DNA of 64,000 bases from Paralithodes platypus (lineage: Eukaryota; Arthropoda; Malacostraca; Decapoda; Lithodidae): contig CM064571.1 in assembly GCA_032716605.1 (NCBI GenBank), positions 11,042,405 to 11,106,404 of the forward strand, in the 5' to 3' direction. The position numbers and the translations under genes are program-made. The number at the start of each line of letters is the position of its first letter. Position 1 is the first letter of the stretch. Below are positions 9,620-21,037 of the stretch, one piece after another. Below the pieces are notes generated by a model, which saw only the letters and a list, made by a program, of their open reading frames with translations, was not told the DNA's origin and made no database searches.

Positions 9620-11618
9620 GGGGGTCGACCTCCTTCTCGGTAACGACTTTGCGGTGCCTATTTCCGAGGTTCCACCCTTAGTCGTTGCCGAGAGGGCGGC
9701 CGACACGAGTAGGGAGGGGCAAGAGTGGCTCGAGAGGTGCCAAACGCAGCAGATGGCGTGTGCTGACACCAGATCTCAGTCCGCTCAGGTGTCACAGCCT
9801 AGTACCCAGGTTTCAGACCAGCGGAGGAAGGGTCGGAAGGAGAAAGTCAAGGCTGGTGGTCGGGTTAAGAGTTTGGACCCAGCGACACTCCTTGGTGACT
9901 CGTTATTTGTACCACTTTTGAGGTCCGGAGTGGCCCCAGAACCTGTCCCGCCTAGTGACATGGTAGGGCGTGATAGCACTCCGCGACAGAAATGTTCCCA
10001 GGTGAAACAGACCAGGCTTGAGCAACCCAGTATCAGGGGTGGCCACAAGTTTCTCCAGGAGCCCTTGGACAGGTTGGCACCCTCTGATATACAACGGATG
10101 CAACTAGACGATCCTAGTCTTGAGAGTTGTGGGAACGGGGCTATTGAACTAGATGAGGACGGGGAAGCATGTCATGTGAACCTGTTGAAGGCGTTTGTGA
10201 GGCGCCCATCTGAGCAGCCTACTGTCCCTGTGTTGGTCTGCAGCGGCCAAGGTGGAGAAGGAGAGGGGGGCAGTGAAGCACAGGTGGTGGAAAGTTGGGA
10301 TTGTCATGTCTCGGCGGATCAGTGGGCGGGGAACACGAGGCAGGTGGCTGTGGGAGCGCTTGAGCACCTGCCTGAGCAACAGTGTGCAGCGATCCAGCAC
10401 CTGCTCGGTTCATACCCCACTGTTTGTGCTGAGCACCCAGGCCTCACAACTCATGCGGTGCACGATGTTCCGCTGGCAGGTCACTTGGGTGTGAGTAAAC
10501 CGTTGGCCTCGTTGTTTCAGTTGTTCAAGGTGGGCGACGAGGCTTTGGCATGGTTGTCAGGTCAGGGTCGACCCATGGCTGCTAAGGGTGGAGGTCAGTA
10601 TCAGGCCATTAAGCAGATTGGTGAGGTTAACTATGAAGTAGATACGCCCGATCATCGCATAGCCTCCCAATGCTGCCCTAGTAAAATGCAACAGCCCTAC
10701 CATAGACCGACTGTATCTGGCCGTAGCGCTGAAGGCGGTGATGCTGCGCAGGCAGATGTAGTCGCAAGGAATGCGGGGGTGCGCATGTACGGTATCGGCG
10801 GGGAAGCATTAGCACTTATGAACTGTGGGAGTGACTGCACAGGTGGTACAGATTGTCCCTCTTATGACCTGGCTGTTTTAGGGACAGAGGTGGAGAAGGA
10901 GGGAGACTATAGTTTAGAAGCTTCGGTCTCGGCTGGGTTGTGGGAGGACACTGAGCATGTTGTTCTTCGAGATAAGTTGCAACCTCTTGTTCCTAAGCGT
11001 CAAGAGATGTTGTTTACTAGGCTGTGGCAGTACGTCCGCATGGTTGTTGATTCTCTAGGCCTGATGTACGGGGTAGAACCCGACATGGAGGCTGGAGACA
11101 GTGCAAGGCTCAAATTGGCTCCCTACCGTATAAATTCTGCTCAACAGCCTGTCGTGAAAGCAGAGCTAGTCTTCATGTTGGAGAAGGGTCTGAGGGATAA
11201 AGGATATCGTGAGTGGTCGTTGCCAGTGACTTTGCAACCTGAGTTGAGTGGCAAGATCCGTGTTTGTGTTGATTGCAAGAGTGTTGGTGGATTATCCCTG
11301 ACAGACGCCTATCCATTAACCAGAGTTGACGACCCCATAGACCGCATCGGGGCTGCCTCGTTTATCACTAAGGTGGAAATAGTGCAGGGTTATTGGCAGG
11401 CCCCGTTGCCAGAGAGAGCGAAGAGAAGTGCCAGTCTTGTGATGGACTGGGCAGTTTATCAGTGTCAGGTGATGTTTTGCTGCCGGAACACAAGTTGGAT
11501 GTGTGGCATTTTAAGGGCACTGATAATGTTCTGGCTTATTGTTTGTCACGGGAGGGTATGTTTTAAGGAGAACCCTCGCCGTTCAGTCAGTGTTGGTTTG
11601 AGAGTGGAGAAAAATTAG
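9522..11618 (+). pseudogene. pol remnant: protease end, integrase pieces, partial RT
   Basis: A 698-codon frame holds a patchwork of pol. It starts with the protease C-terminal part (VEGVDLLLGNDF, about 9620-9655). An integrase-start-like piece (SDIQRMQLDDPSL, near 10082) jumps to an integrase-end-like piece (ACHVNLLKAFVRR, near 10170). After a linker a second set begins: LAGHLGVSKPLASLFQLF (near 10475, H2C2-region-like) joined to an integrase tail (KVGDEALAWL, GEVNYEVDTPDH, near 10530-10660). No DDE core remains. RT follows at about 11040-11480 (LSLTDAYPLTRVDDPIDRIG, FITKVEIVQGYWQAPL); the motif A Asp is Glu and the YxDD region is deleted. WHFKGTDNVLAY near 11500 is an RNase H end. It looks like a recombinant of two related elements with internal deletions. 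Confidence 0.75.
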
Positions 11619-11990
11619 GCTTGCCCCTGTAGTGCAAAGCCGCCAAAAACACTATTAAAAATATAAAAACCTCACATAAAAACTCTTTCTTTTTGATAGT
11701 ATATAAGTGTAGTATGTTACAGCAAGAATCTAAGACACTCTGAGTTTTTGTCTTAGTAGGCTAGGCTTGGTGAAGCTTGCTCGTTGAGCGTAATATTATT
11801 ATTATTATACTATTATTTTTGGGGAAGTGTTGTGTAGATTTTGTTTATATAATGAAGTGTTTTCTGTTTGTGATTGTGCCTTGTTTTTACAACTTGGGGG
11901 AGTAGCTGGGTGAGGCGGGCTTGATGAGCATTCTGTCTGGTCAGATGTGGCGTTTACCTGAGGTTAAAACGTCCCACATCTTGGGCGGTG
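11619..11990 (+). other. 3' untranslated part of the LTR element
   Basis: Non-coding stretch between the last pol remnant and the 3' LTR, with (TTA)n-like sequence near 11793. No clear long polypurine tract abuts the LTR; GGGCGGTG directly precedes TGTTACG at 11991. Confidence 0.5.
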
Positions 11991-13842
11991 TGTTACGCTG
12001 GCCAGCTTGCCAGAATGTGCTCGTACTCGCTACCGCTCGCCAGGGCAGTGAAATCGGCTATAATAATCGTAGAACGATGTTCTTTCTTTCTTAGTATTCA
12101 TGATGTCACAGACAGATCAGTGGTGGTCTTTATTCTTGTCTGTGACACTTGGAAGTATTTTATATCATTGATAGAGTATAAGATATGTAGTGTGAATTGT
12201 AAGGAGAAAGAGAGCGAGAAGGAGCAGCGAGGTGGTAATATGTGCGTGTGTATGTACGTGTGCCTCCCTCGCTCGGGCGGAGGTTCCCACGCTCGTGATT
12301 GGTCAGCTGGCCTGACGCGTCATATGACGCCTGCTCTTCATGACGTAGTCGTCTGTGATTGGGGGCCGCTGTCCTAGTAGGGTGGTGCGGGCATCCTTCT
12401 CGCGTGTCTCTTCAGAGCTTGGTATGTTGTGCTTGGTCCTAGACATCCCTTGCTATCTGTCCGCAATCTAACCCTCTGTACTACTGTTTCTCTCTCTGAA
12501 CTTCTTCTTTTTCATACTTCTTGTCTTTATTCAATTACTTATCCATTCTGGTTCTGCATACGATTTCCATAGTCGGCCAGTCGTATTACCAGCACCAGTT
12601 CTCACATATATGTTTTGCACTAGCTTTAGGGATTATTAGAGTCATAGTCACATGGTATCATAGTATTGGGGTGCTTCTAATTATTGAGTTGTTCTTTCCT
12701 ACTATTTGTGGATTTCATTAATCGATTTTAGGAGTATGGTTGGTTGTTGGAAGGAACATAATAATTTAATGCTAGACAGTGGAGGGTATCTTTGGTCGTT
12801 GTCTGAGTTATGTATGTGGCAAGTCAGAGCCTGTACGACTTCGACGGAGCTAGGTAGCCTGTAACCTTTGTGCATATTTTTCCTTTGCGAGTGTAGCAGC
12901 ATACAAGCGAAGGGCTTTTGCCTACTCTTACTTGTATGCTTGCTACCTCATTTGTTGACCTTTGTGGAGCGCCAGGGTAAGACCAGATACTTGTGATCTG
13001 GACTTACCAAGAGAGCCTCCTAGTCACTTAACGTAACATAAGGGAAATCTGTTCAAGGGGAGACAGTAGGCTACGAGCATGCTTGCGCTCTGTCTAGGTT
13101 CCTTGTACTGTACCTTTTATGCCACTGCTAGACTTTATTAGTGAGAAAGACAGCATTGTGTTTATTAACTTTAATTGCGTATGTTTTAGGAATTATTCAC
13201 GCCTTATTTTAGCCTAGGTTGATGCATAGTGCACAACCCAGTTTGGCTGTTACGTTGGCTAAGGAAGTACTGTTTTGAGTGGCTATTATTAGTGCTGTCA
13301 CAGAGTTGTTGCACTCCCTTGTTTTATATCCTACGTGTTGGTGTATTTAAGATACACGCTTTGGTGTCCTGCCCCTGCATTATTTCTGTTCTATATTGAC
13401 GAGCATCTTAGAGCATCAGACGTTTTCAGAAGATTCCATATCTGTTTGCTGTAGGACTAGACTTCCAGTGTTTTCGTAGAGCATTGAAGAGTTTAGTGTT
13501 GAGTACAGACTCACACTAAAGTTAACGTAAGCATATACTCCTTTATTAAATCTTGTTATAGTTTATTTAAGCATTGTTATTACTTGAGAGCATTTTATTA
13601 ACGTAAAATACTCCTGTTGTGAGTAGGCTTTGCCGTCACCGGAAAGCCTTTGTAGAAGTGCACTAAACCCAGTTAATTGATACCCCGTTATCCAGTAGAT
13701 TGACTCTGGAGGGTTTTAAGTGTTTTGTTCACCGGCGTAATAGTTCGAGGGTTTGGAATTAGCGTACCGTTGTTGCAGATATAGCCTATCTTCTAGTCCA
13801 TTATTAAGTGCCCTTGTTTATTTCGTAGTGCCGGTCATAACA
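11991..13842 (+). repeat. 3' LTR (1852 bp)
   Basis: Direct repeat of 5282-7712, starting TGTTACGCTGGCC and ending CATAACA. It keeps the empty TTAA target of the MITE found in the 5' LTR. The two LTRs differ by scattered substitutions and small indels besides that MITE, so the insertion is not very recent. Confidence 0.9.
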
Positions 13843-13846
13843 CATG

Positions 13847-15440
13847 TTAAGATTATTGGATTACAAAATATGACTTTTATGTATAAAATACTGTTTTGAA
13901 CTTTCCGCTTTTATGAAATCGAGAATATCTTTCCACTATACAGGGCAACTTATCCAGTTCATTACCCATTACAAAATGTATCCCTATTCTCTGTATCCTG
14001 TTTTAGCATGCTACCTAATAATGCACATCTTGTTACACGAGAGGAATCTTCTTTAATTAAATCAAGATGCACAGACTACATTTGTTTTCACTCTTTGGGT
14101 AATAATAATCTGCCCATATTGACCCGCCAAGTCTCTCTCCCACTGTCTCTCCCTCCCTTCACCTCCCACTACCCTCTCCCTCCCTCCACCTCTCACTACC
14201 ACCCCTCCCTCCTTTCACCTACCATTACCCCTCCCTCCCTCCACCTCCCACTACCCCTCACTCCCTCCACCTCATACTACCACCCCTCCCAGTACCCCTC
14301 TCTCCCTCCACCTCCCACTACCCCCTCCCTCCCTCCACCTACCACTAACCCTCTTTCCCTCTACCTGACACACGCTCTCTCTCTCTCATCGTGAAATTAC
14401 TGTGCTAGAAATACGAGTTTAAGGAGAGATACTCAAAATGCAGTGAATGTTTGAATGGAGAATTATACTCACCTGGTGGAAAGCGATAATTTATTATTTA
14501 CATGGACGCGACAAGTTTTAACTCTCAAAACCCCTCTTCACAACCCTTAACAACTGAATAGATCTCCAAATAGAGTCGAAACTTGTCATGTCCTCGTAAA
14601 TAATAAAACATCCTATTCTCCCTCATGGGTATGATTTACAGAAGACAAGTTTATTGCGTCCTTGAAATTAACTTATGGAGTCAACATCGTGATAACATTG
14701 TATATTGCATACGTTTATTAATCAAGTAAATTAAACTTACACAGTATACTACTCTTAATGTAATTGTTTACTATACATTACAACAGATTAAAGGTTGTTT
14801 TGAATATAATATCTTTTTATTAATGGGATATCATTAACACATTCAAAACGGGTATTATCTTTTAGGTTTGTTATTTGTTATATTTACACGATTATATTCA
14901 GCTTGGCAAGGAATTGTAGCAGTCAAAATGTTTCATTCAATAATTTGTAACCTTTTAATTGGTATAGCTTTTTCCTAAGCTGAACAATATATCCTAATAG
15001 CAGCCAGAAACATACAAAGATACTTTCTGTACTGAAAAACAAAACAAAAAAAAACATGTATGAACGTAGTTACGTGGCGAAGTCTCAGGCGAACCAAGGC
15101 AGTCCCCTGCCAGGGAACTATGGTGGGTTTAGTGAAGTGTAGATTGTTATTTGTCATGGACGACCAATCTGTTTGCCACCACAGATGGATGGGTAACGAC
15201 TGAGAAATAATCAGATACATGAATAGATCACGGCATGATCAAGTTGTGTGGATGTCTTACGTAAAAAGTCATAGTATTGCCAATATCCACTAGGTATAGT
15301 ATTATTCTAAAATATAGGGTAAACTAACTGTATATATAATTCCTACATGAACTATGACTATATTATAATGGGCTATATACTTATGTTACATTCACTTACA
15401 AAGTTGTGTATACTGTATCCACTATATACAATTTCCCTAG
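13847..15440. other. AT-rich spacer with a CT minisatellite
   Basis: Apart from the CT-rich block at 14120-14395 I see no gene or recognisable element. Scattered small ORFs are low complexity or lack motifs. GTTTTAACTCTCAAAAC-like inverted words near 14460-14600 (tttacatggacgcgacaag / cttgtcatgtcctcgtaaa) hint at a decayed foldback of about 140 bp. Confidence 0.4.
14120..14395. repeat. Pyrimidine-rich minisatellite
   Basis: Imperfect units built on CCCTCCCTCCACCTCCCACTA, about 30-40 bp long, repeat about seven times. The open frame through it (14008-14394) encodes only a Leu/Pro/Ser/Thr low-complexity chain and is a by-product of composition. Confidence 0.8.
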
Positions 15441-15449
15441 TAAGCTAGA

Positions 15450-17558
15450 ATACTCGGTGTGCCTTATCTACATTGCTATGTTTGACCATTATGTTATATG
15501 TAATACTCGGTGTGCCTTATCTACATTGCTATGTTTGACCATTATGTTATATGTAATACTCGGTGTGCCTTATCTACATTGCTATGTTTGACCATTATGT
15601 TATATGTAATACTCGGTGTGCCTTATCTACATTGCTATGTTTGACCATTATGTTATATGTAATGTAATATGTTATATGTAATACTCGGTGTGCCTTATCT
15701 ACATTGCTATGTTTGACCATTATGTTATATGTAATACTCGGTGTGCCTTATCTACATTGCTATGTTTGACCATTATGTTATGTAATAATCGGTGTGCCTT
15801 ATCTACATTGCTATGTTTGACCATTATGTTATATGTAATACTCGGTGTGCCTTATCTACATTGCTATGTTTGACCATTATGTTATATGTAATGTAATATG
15901 TTATATGTAATACTCGGTGTGCCTTATGTACATTGCTATGTTTGACCATTATGTTATATGTAATACTCGGTGTGCCTTATCTACATTGCTATGTTTGACC
16001 ATTATGTTATATGTAATACTCGGTGTGCCTTATCTACATTGCTATGTTTGACCATTATGTTATATGTAATGTAATATGTATATGTAATACTCGGTGTGCC
16101 TTATCTACATTGCTATGTTTGACCATTATGTTATATGTAATACTCGGTGTGCCTTATCTACATGCTATGTTTGACCATTATGTTATATGTAATACTCGGT
16201 GTGCCTTATCTACATTGCTATGTTTGACCATTATGTTATATGTAATACTCGGTGTGCCTTATCTACATTGCTATGTTTGACCATTATGTTATATGAAATA
16301 CTCGGTGTGCCTTATCTACATTGCTATGTTTGACCATGTTATATGTAATGTAATATGTTATATGTAATACTCGGTGTGCCTTATCTACATTGCTATGTTG
16401 ACCATTATGTTATATGTAATACCGGTGTGCCTTATCTACATTGCTATGTTTGACCATTATGTTATATGTAATACTCGGTGTGCCTTATCTACATTGCTAT
16501 GTTTGACCATTATGTTATATGTAATACTCGGTGTGCCTTATCTACATTGCTATGTTTGACCATTATGTTATATGTAATACTCGGTGTGCCTTATCTACAT
16601 TGCTATGTTTGACCATTATGTTATATGTAATGTAATATGTTATATGTAATACTCGGTGTGCCTTATCTACATTGCTATGTTTGACCATTATGTTATATGT
16701 AATACTCGGTGTGCCTTATCTACATTGCTATGTTTGACCATATGTTATATGTAATACTCGGTGTGCCTTATCTACATTGCTATGTTTGACCATTATGTTA
16801 TATGTAATACTCGGTGTGCCTTATCTACATTGCTATGTTTGACCATATGTTAATGTAATACTCGGTGTGCCTATCTACATTGCTATGTTTGACCATTATG
16901 TTATATGTAATGTAATATGTTATGTAATACTCGGTGTGCCTTATCTACATTGCTATTTTGACCATTATGTTATATGTAATACTCGGTGTGCCTTATCTAC
17001 ATTGCTATGTTTGACCATTATGTTATATGTAATACTCGGTGTGCCTTATCTACATTGCTATGTTTGACCATTATGTATATGTAATACTCGGTGTGCCTTA
17101 TCTATTGCTATGTTTGACCATGTTATATGTAATGTAATATGTTATATGTAATACTCGGTGTGCCTTATCTACATTGCTATGTTTGACCATTATGTTATAT
17201 GTAATACTCGGTGTGCTTATCTACATTGATATGTTTGACCATTATGTTATATGTAATACTCGGTGTGCCTTATCTACATTGCTATGTTTGACCATTATGT
17301 TATATGTAATACTCGGTGTGCCTTATCTACATTGCTATGTTTGACCATTATGTTATATGTAATACTCGGTGTGCCTTATCTACATTGCTATGTTTGACCA
17401 TTATGTTATGTAATGTAATATGTTATATGTAATACTCGGTGTGCCTTATCTACATTGCTATGTTTGACCATTATGTTATATGTAATGTAATATGTTATAT
17501 GTAATACTCGGTGTGCCTTATCTACATTGCTATGTTTGACCATTATGTTATATGTAAT
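15450..17558. repeat. 53-bp satellite array with 68-bp variants
   Basis: A unit beginning CTCGGTGTGCCTTATCTACA repeats about 38 times at 53-bp spacing (for example 15453 and 15506). At intervals a unit carries an extra ~15 bp (ATGTAATATGTTATA-type), seen near 15660, 15890, 16065, 16345, 16630, 16905, 17130, 17405 and 17475, which gives a higher-order pattern of roughly 180-290 bp. Single-base deletions are scattered. Short ORFs in it arise because 53 is not a multiple of three; they are not genes. Confidence 0.95.
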
Positions 17559-17646
17559 CATTAATATCCGGAACGGAGCCTTAATACAGTATACTCTCGT
17601 TTATTTTTATTATTTTCATATGCGAGATTAAAACTCGCATCACTCT

Positions 17647-17902
17647 ATTATACATTAATTATTGTTGTAGAGCATACTAATATTAATTATTGTTGTAGAG
17701 CATACTAATATTAATTATTGTTGTAGAGCATACTAATATTAATTATTGTTGTAGAGCATACTAATATTAATTATTGTTGTAGAGCATACTAATATTAATT
17801 ATTGTTGTAGAGTATACTAATACTAATATTGTTGTAGAGCATACTAATATTAATTATTGTTGTAGAGCATACTAATATTGTTGTAGAGCATACTAATATT
17901 GT
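17647..17902. repeat. 28-bp minisatellite, left part
   Basis: Units of ATTAATTATTGTTGTAGAGC plus ATACTAAT, with shorter ~21-bp variants lacking TAATTATT. The array continues at 21901-22364 on the other side of the LINE, so it was one array before the LINE inserted. Confidence 0.95.
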
Positions 17903-17928
17903 GTTGTTGTTGTTGTTGTTGTTGTTCC

Positions 17929-18651
17929 CTAAGCTGCCTGGCCGAACAGCCCCGAGTCCCTGAGAAAGGCCATGGCCACGATCGGGCTTTCCCACAGAGC
18001 TCTCATTGAGTGTAGATTGTGTTGTTGGCGTAAGTGGTTGTGTGAAATGCAGTCTTCTATGATGTGTTTAATGGTATGGGGTGCTGTGTTACATCCCGGG
18101 CAGGTGTCGACAACGGAGTCATCCAGTCTCTTCTGATAGCTCAGGAGAGCTGGATGGTGTCCGCATCTCAGCCTGGCCAGGTGGACTCTGTCCTCGCGAG
18201 GAAGGGAGGATTCGGAAGGATGGATTTCGGGAGGTCGTGCATGCAGCTGCGGGTTGTCTGTGAGTGAGTGGATGGATCGGTGAGAGATATGAGTATGGAT
18301 GTGCTTCTGGAAGTTGGTTCGGGGTGGGCAGGGAGGGAGAGAGGACAATAATTGTGTGTGATACCGTGTGCTGGGTGTTGTTTTGATATTTCTTGGTGTC
18401 TGTGGGTGTGTTGCCATGTAGTTTAGTGGGTGGTCTTGGTTCGTGGAGGCTGCTGCCAGGAATTGAGTGCCTCTCATATCCAGATGGTCTTTGACTTTGA
18501 GGATTTTGGTTTCTTGATGTAGGTGATCTGTGGGTGCAGTAGCTGTGCAGCCTGTAATGATCTTCAGGGCTTTGTTTTGAATAGTCTGTAAGGTCTTATG
18601 ATGTGTTTCAGCTAGGTTAGAAGCCCAGGCTGGGCTTGCGTATTCCATCAC
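17929..18651 (-). pseudogene. LINE C-terminal domain
   Basis: This follows RT in another frame: MEYASPAWASNLAETHH and LQTIQNKALKIITG, typical of the thumb/connector after RT in jockey-type LINEs. The stretch LARLRCGHHPALLSYQKRL and CPGCNTAPHTIKHIIEDC forms a C-x2-C-x5-H-x4-C knuckle-like end. The reading frame stops only a few bases before the AAC tail, so the 3' UTR is almost absent. This terminal ~80 bp is what the short elements at 2463, 35682 and 58372 carry. Confidence 0.85.
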
Positions 18652-18656
18652 TGATC

Positions 18657-19478
18657 TTATGTATTGTTTATATACTGTGGTGGTAGTTTCTTTGTTGTGT
18701 CCAAATTTTGTGTGAGCAAGTGACTGAGGGCGTTAAGTCTGGGTGTCAGTTTCTTTTTAATGTTTGTGGTGTGCTGTTTGAATGTCATATGAGTATCATA
18801 TGTTACTCCTAGGATTTTGGGTGTGTGTGTATGTGTTAGGGGTGTGTTGTTTATGGTGAGTTGAGGGATGTATTCGTGTTCTCCTGTCCAACTTGTGAGC
18901 AGGGTTGCGGTGGATTTGGCTGGGGCTAGATTAAGTCTGTTTGTAGTGCACCAGCCATGTAGTGTGTTGAGATAGGGTTGAAGGAGATCTGTTGCTCTTT
19001 TTGGGTCATGGTGTGTGCATGTGAGTGTTATGTCATCTGCATAGGAGGCTAAGTTTATTTGGGGCGTATTGGGTGTAGTTATATCGTGCATGTACAGATT
19101 GAAGAGTGCGGGCGATAGGACGGATCCTTGTGGGACTCCGTTTGGAAAGTTTCTGATTTTAGATGACTGACCGGCAAAAGATACGTGTGCACATCTGCCT
19201 GCTAGGAAGTTGGCCAGCCACCGTTTTGTGTTGTTGTGCATGTTTGTGTTGTAGATTTTGTTTGTTAGGTTGTGGCGGGGGATGGCATCGAAGGCTTTAC
19301 TAATGTCGAGTGTGGCTAATAGTGATCTGTGTGGTGGTCTAGCTGAATTGATGCCGTCGAAAGCTCTTTGTGTAAGGTCTGTGAGAAGAGTGTTTGTGGA
19401 GTGCAGTGGCCTAAAGCCATGTTGTGTTGGAGCTAGGGGTAGGTCAGGTGTAATTAGTTGTAATACTAGGCGTTCCAT
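18657..19478 (-). pseudogene. LINE reverse transcriptase domain
   Basis: RT of the non-LTR type. Motifs in order are GFRPLHSTNTLLTDL, LLATLDISKAFDAIPRHNL (motif A with its Asp), NGVPQGSVLSPALFNLYMHD (motif B) and ASYADDITLT (motif C, YADD intact). The finger region upstream (PDIWKHGIIITFPKPNKDPT and a RPITLL block, about 19480-19640) is in the same frame without a Met. The catalytic residues are kept, but flanking frameshifts near 19950 and 18655 disconnect it from the rest. Confidence 0.9.
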
Positions 19479-19948
19479 GACTTTGGAGGGGGAGCAAAGG
19501 AGTGTGATGGGGCGGTGCGAGGAGGGTAGCGTGGGGTCTTTGTTGGGTTTGGGGAATGTGATGATGATACCATGCTTCCAAATGTCTGGTATTGTGTTGT
19601 GTGAATAGCTGTAGTTTGATATGTTAGTGAGTGCTTGTATGCCTTGTGGTCCCAGGTGTCTGAGGTGTATGTTGCTTATGTTGTCTAGGCCACAGGCGGG
19701 TGAGTGCTTGAGATTGTTGATGATATGCTTTGTCTGGTGATTGGTGAAGGGTGTATAGTCAGGGTCTGTGGGGAATTGTCTCTTACGTCGGATGACACGT
19801 CGGTCGTCTTTGTGAGGTTTTAGGTGGCTGACATGTGAAAAGTGATTGATGAGAGTGTTTGCTTGTTGTTTACATGAAGGAGTAGAGTCTGTTGTTGTGA
19901 TTGCAGCATGTGATTGTGTTGTGTTGCTGTTGGAAAGTGTGATGCTGT

Positions 19949-21037
19949 TTAGTGTTTTGTATAGTTTTTGGGGTTTGTTTTGTGATCAAGTGTTTGTAGG
20001 AAGTTATTCCAATTTAGTTTTTGTTGTTCTTGTATTTTGTTGTTAGTTTGGGTGTTGAGTGCTTGAATTTGTTGTGTGATGTCTTGTGTGTGGGGTGCTG
20101 GGGAGTGTTTCAGTATGTCGCGTTGTCTGATGAGGTTTTGAATTTCTGGTGTGAAGTTGGGGTTGTGTCTTTTTCTGTTACCTCTTGGAATGTGTTTCTT
20201 GTCAGCGTTTTGGATAGTTTTATTGAGTATGTGTACAGCATTGTTGATGTTAGTGATGGGTGTACTGTTTAGAGTTGTGAAGTGTTGTTCTGTCTCATTT
20301 GTGAATGCTTCCCAGTTAGCTCTTTTATAATTGGTGTATGTGTGTTTGTGGCTAGCGGGGGTGAGTCTGGTTTTGGTGGTGATAATGATCGGGAGGTGGT
20401 CAGAGCCTAAGGTTCTGACCACCCTCCAGGATGTTGTGGGGGTGAGTTCTGGGGAGCAAAAGGTGATGTCTGGAGATGATGGGTTATAGAGGGCTTGGTG
20501 AGGAATATGGGTATGTTGATGGATGTCGTTAAGGATGATGAGGTTATCGGTTTGGTTTTGTAGTACCAGCCCTCTGTCTGTGTCGGGGTTGTAGACAAAC
20601 CAGGCCGACGTCTTGGCGTTGAAGTCACCACCCAGGATGATGTGTGGGGTGTGTGGGGTGTTTGTGATGTGTTGTAAGTGTGGTCTGTATTCATTTGGTA
20701 CTGTAGGGGATGTTTGGGGAGGGATGTATGTGTTTATGATGGTTATGTTGGAGTTGTTGCCAGTGCGTATTTTAATTGACTGTATTTCTGTTGTGTTATC
20801 ATTTGGGGGGAGGAGTGATTTGGTTTGTACACTGGTTACTATGTATGATATTTCTTTGTGTACCAGGGTGATGAGTCCACCGCCCCCGCCGACAGCCCGG
20901 TCTTGTCTGATGGTGGTGAAATTATGAAATGTGGGTGTTTTTTGTGTTGTGCAGAGTTTGTTTCTTGTAAGATGGCAATGTGTATGTTGTGTTGTTGATG
21001 AAGTGTGAGAGTTCGTGTTTCTTTGTGTTGATGCCAT
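19949..21037 (-). pseudogene. LINE APE-type endonuclease domain
   Basis: This is the endonuclease that nicks target DNA to prime reverse transcription. The 362-codon frame carries RAVGGGGGLITLVHKEISY, IILGGDFNAKTSAW (the DFN catalytic block), SPDITFCS and LGSDHLPIIIT (the SDH catalytic block near the domain end). The first strand of the domain lies in the neighbouring frame upstream, so a frameshift sits near 20960-21030. A Thr/Asn/His-rich linker follows toward RT. Confidence 0.85.

Larger units (their letters stand above)
5282..13842 (+). mobile_element. Ty3/gypsy-type LTR retrotransposon, decayed
   Basis: Two long direct repeats start TGTTACGCTGGCC and end CGTAACA/CATAACA, and the whole is flanked by the 4-bp duplication CATG (5278-5281 and 13843-13846). 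Between the LTRs lie a primer-binding-like site, a gag remnant with a CCHC knuckle, a protease remnant, pieces of integrase, a truncated RT and the end of an RNase H. Integrase pieces come before RT, the copia-like order that established work describes for Gmr1-like Ty3/gypsy elements. Large deletions, stops and lost catalytic residues make it non-autonomous. A TTAA MITE (6941-7585) landed in the 5' LTR after integration. Confidence 0.9.

Noticed and set aside
14008..14394. 128-aa Pro/Ser/Leu-rich ORF
   Set aside because: Low-complexity translation of a CT-rich minisatellite.
15406..17067. Series of ~60-85 aa ORFs in the 53-bp satellite
   Set aside because: They follow from a unit length not divisible by three, repeat the same peptides and have no independent coding evidence.
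15450..17558. CRISPR-like appearance of regularly spaced repeats
   Set aside because: Units are contiguous with no unique spacers, and the genome is eukaryotic.
20021..20927. Plus-strand ORFs within the LINE
   Set aside because: Antisense to the endonuclease frame, which has clear catalytic motifs.
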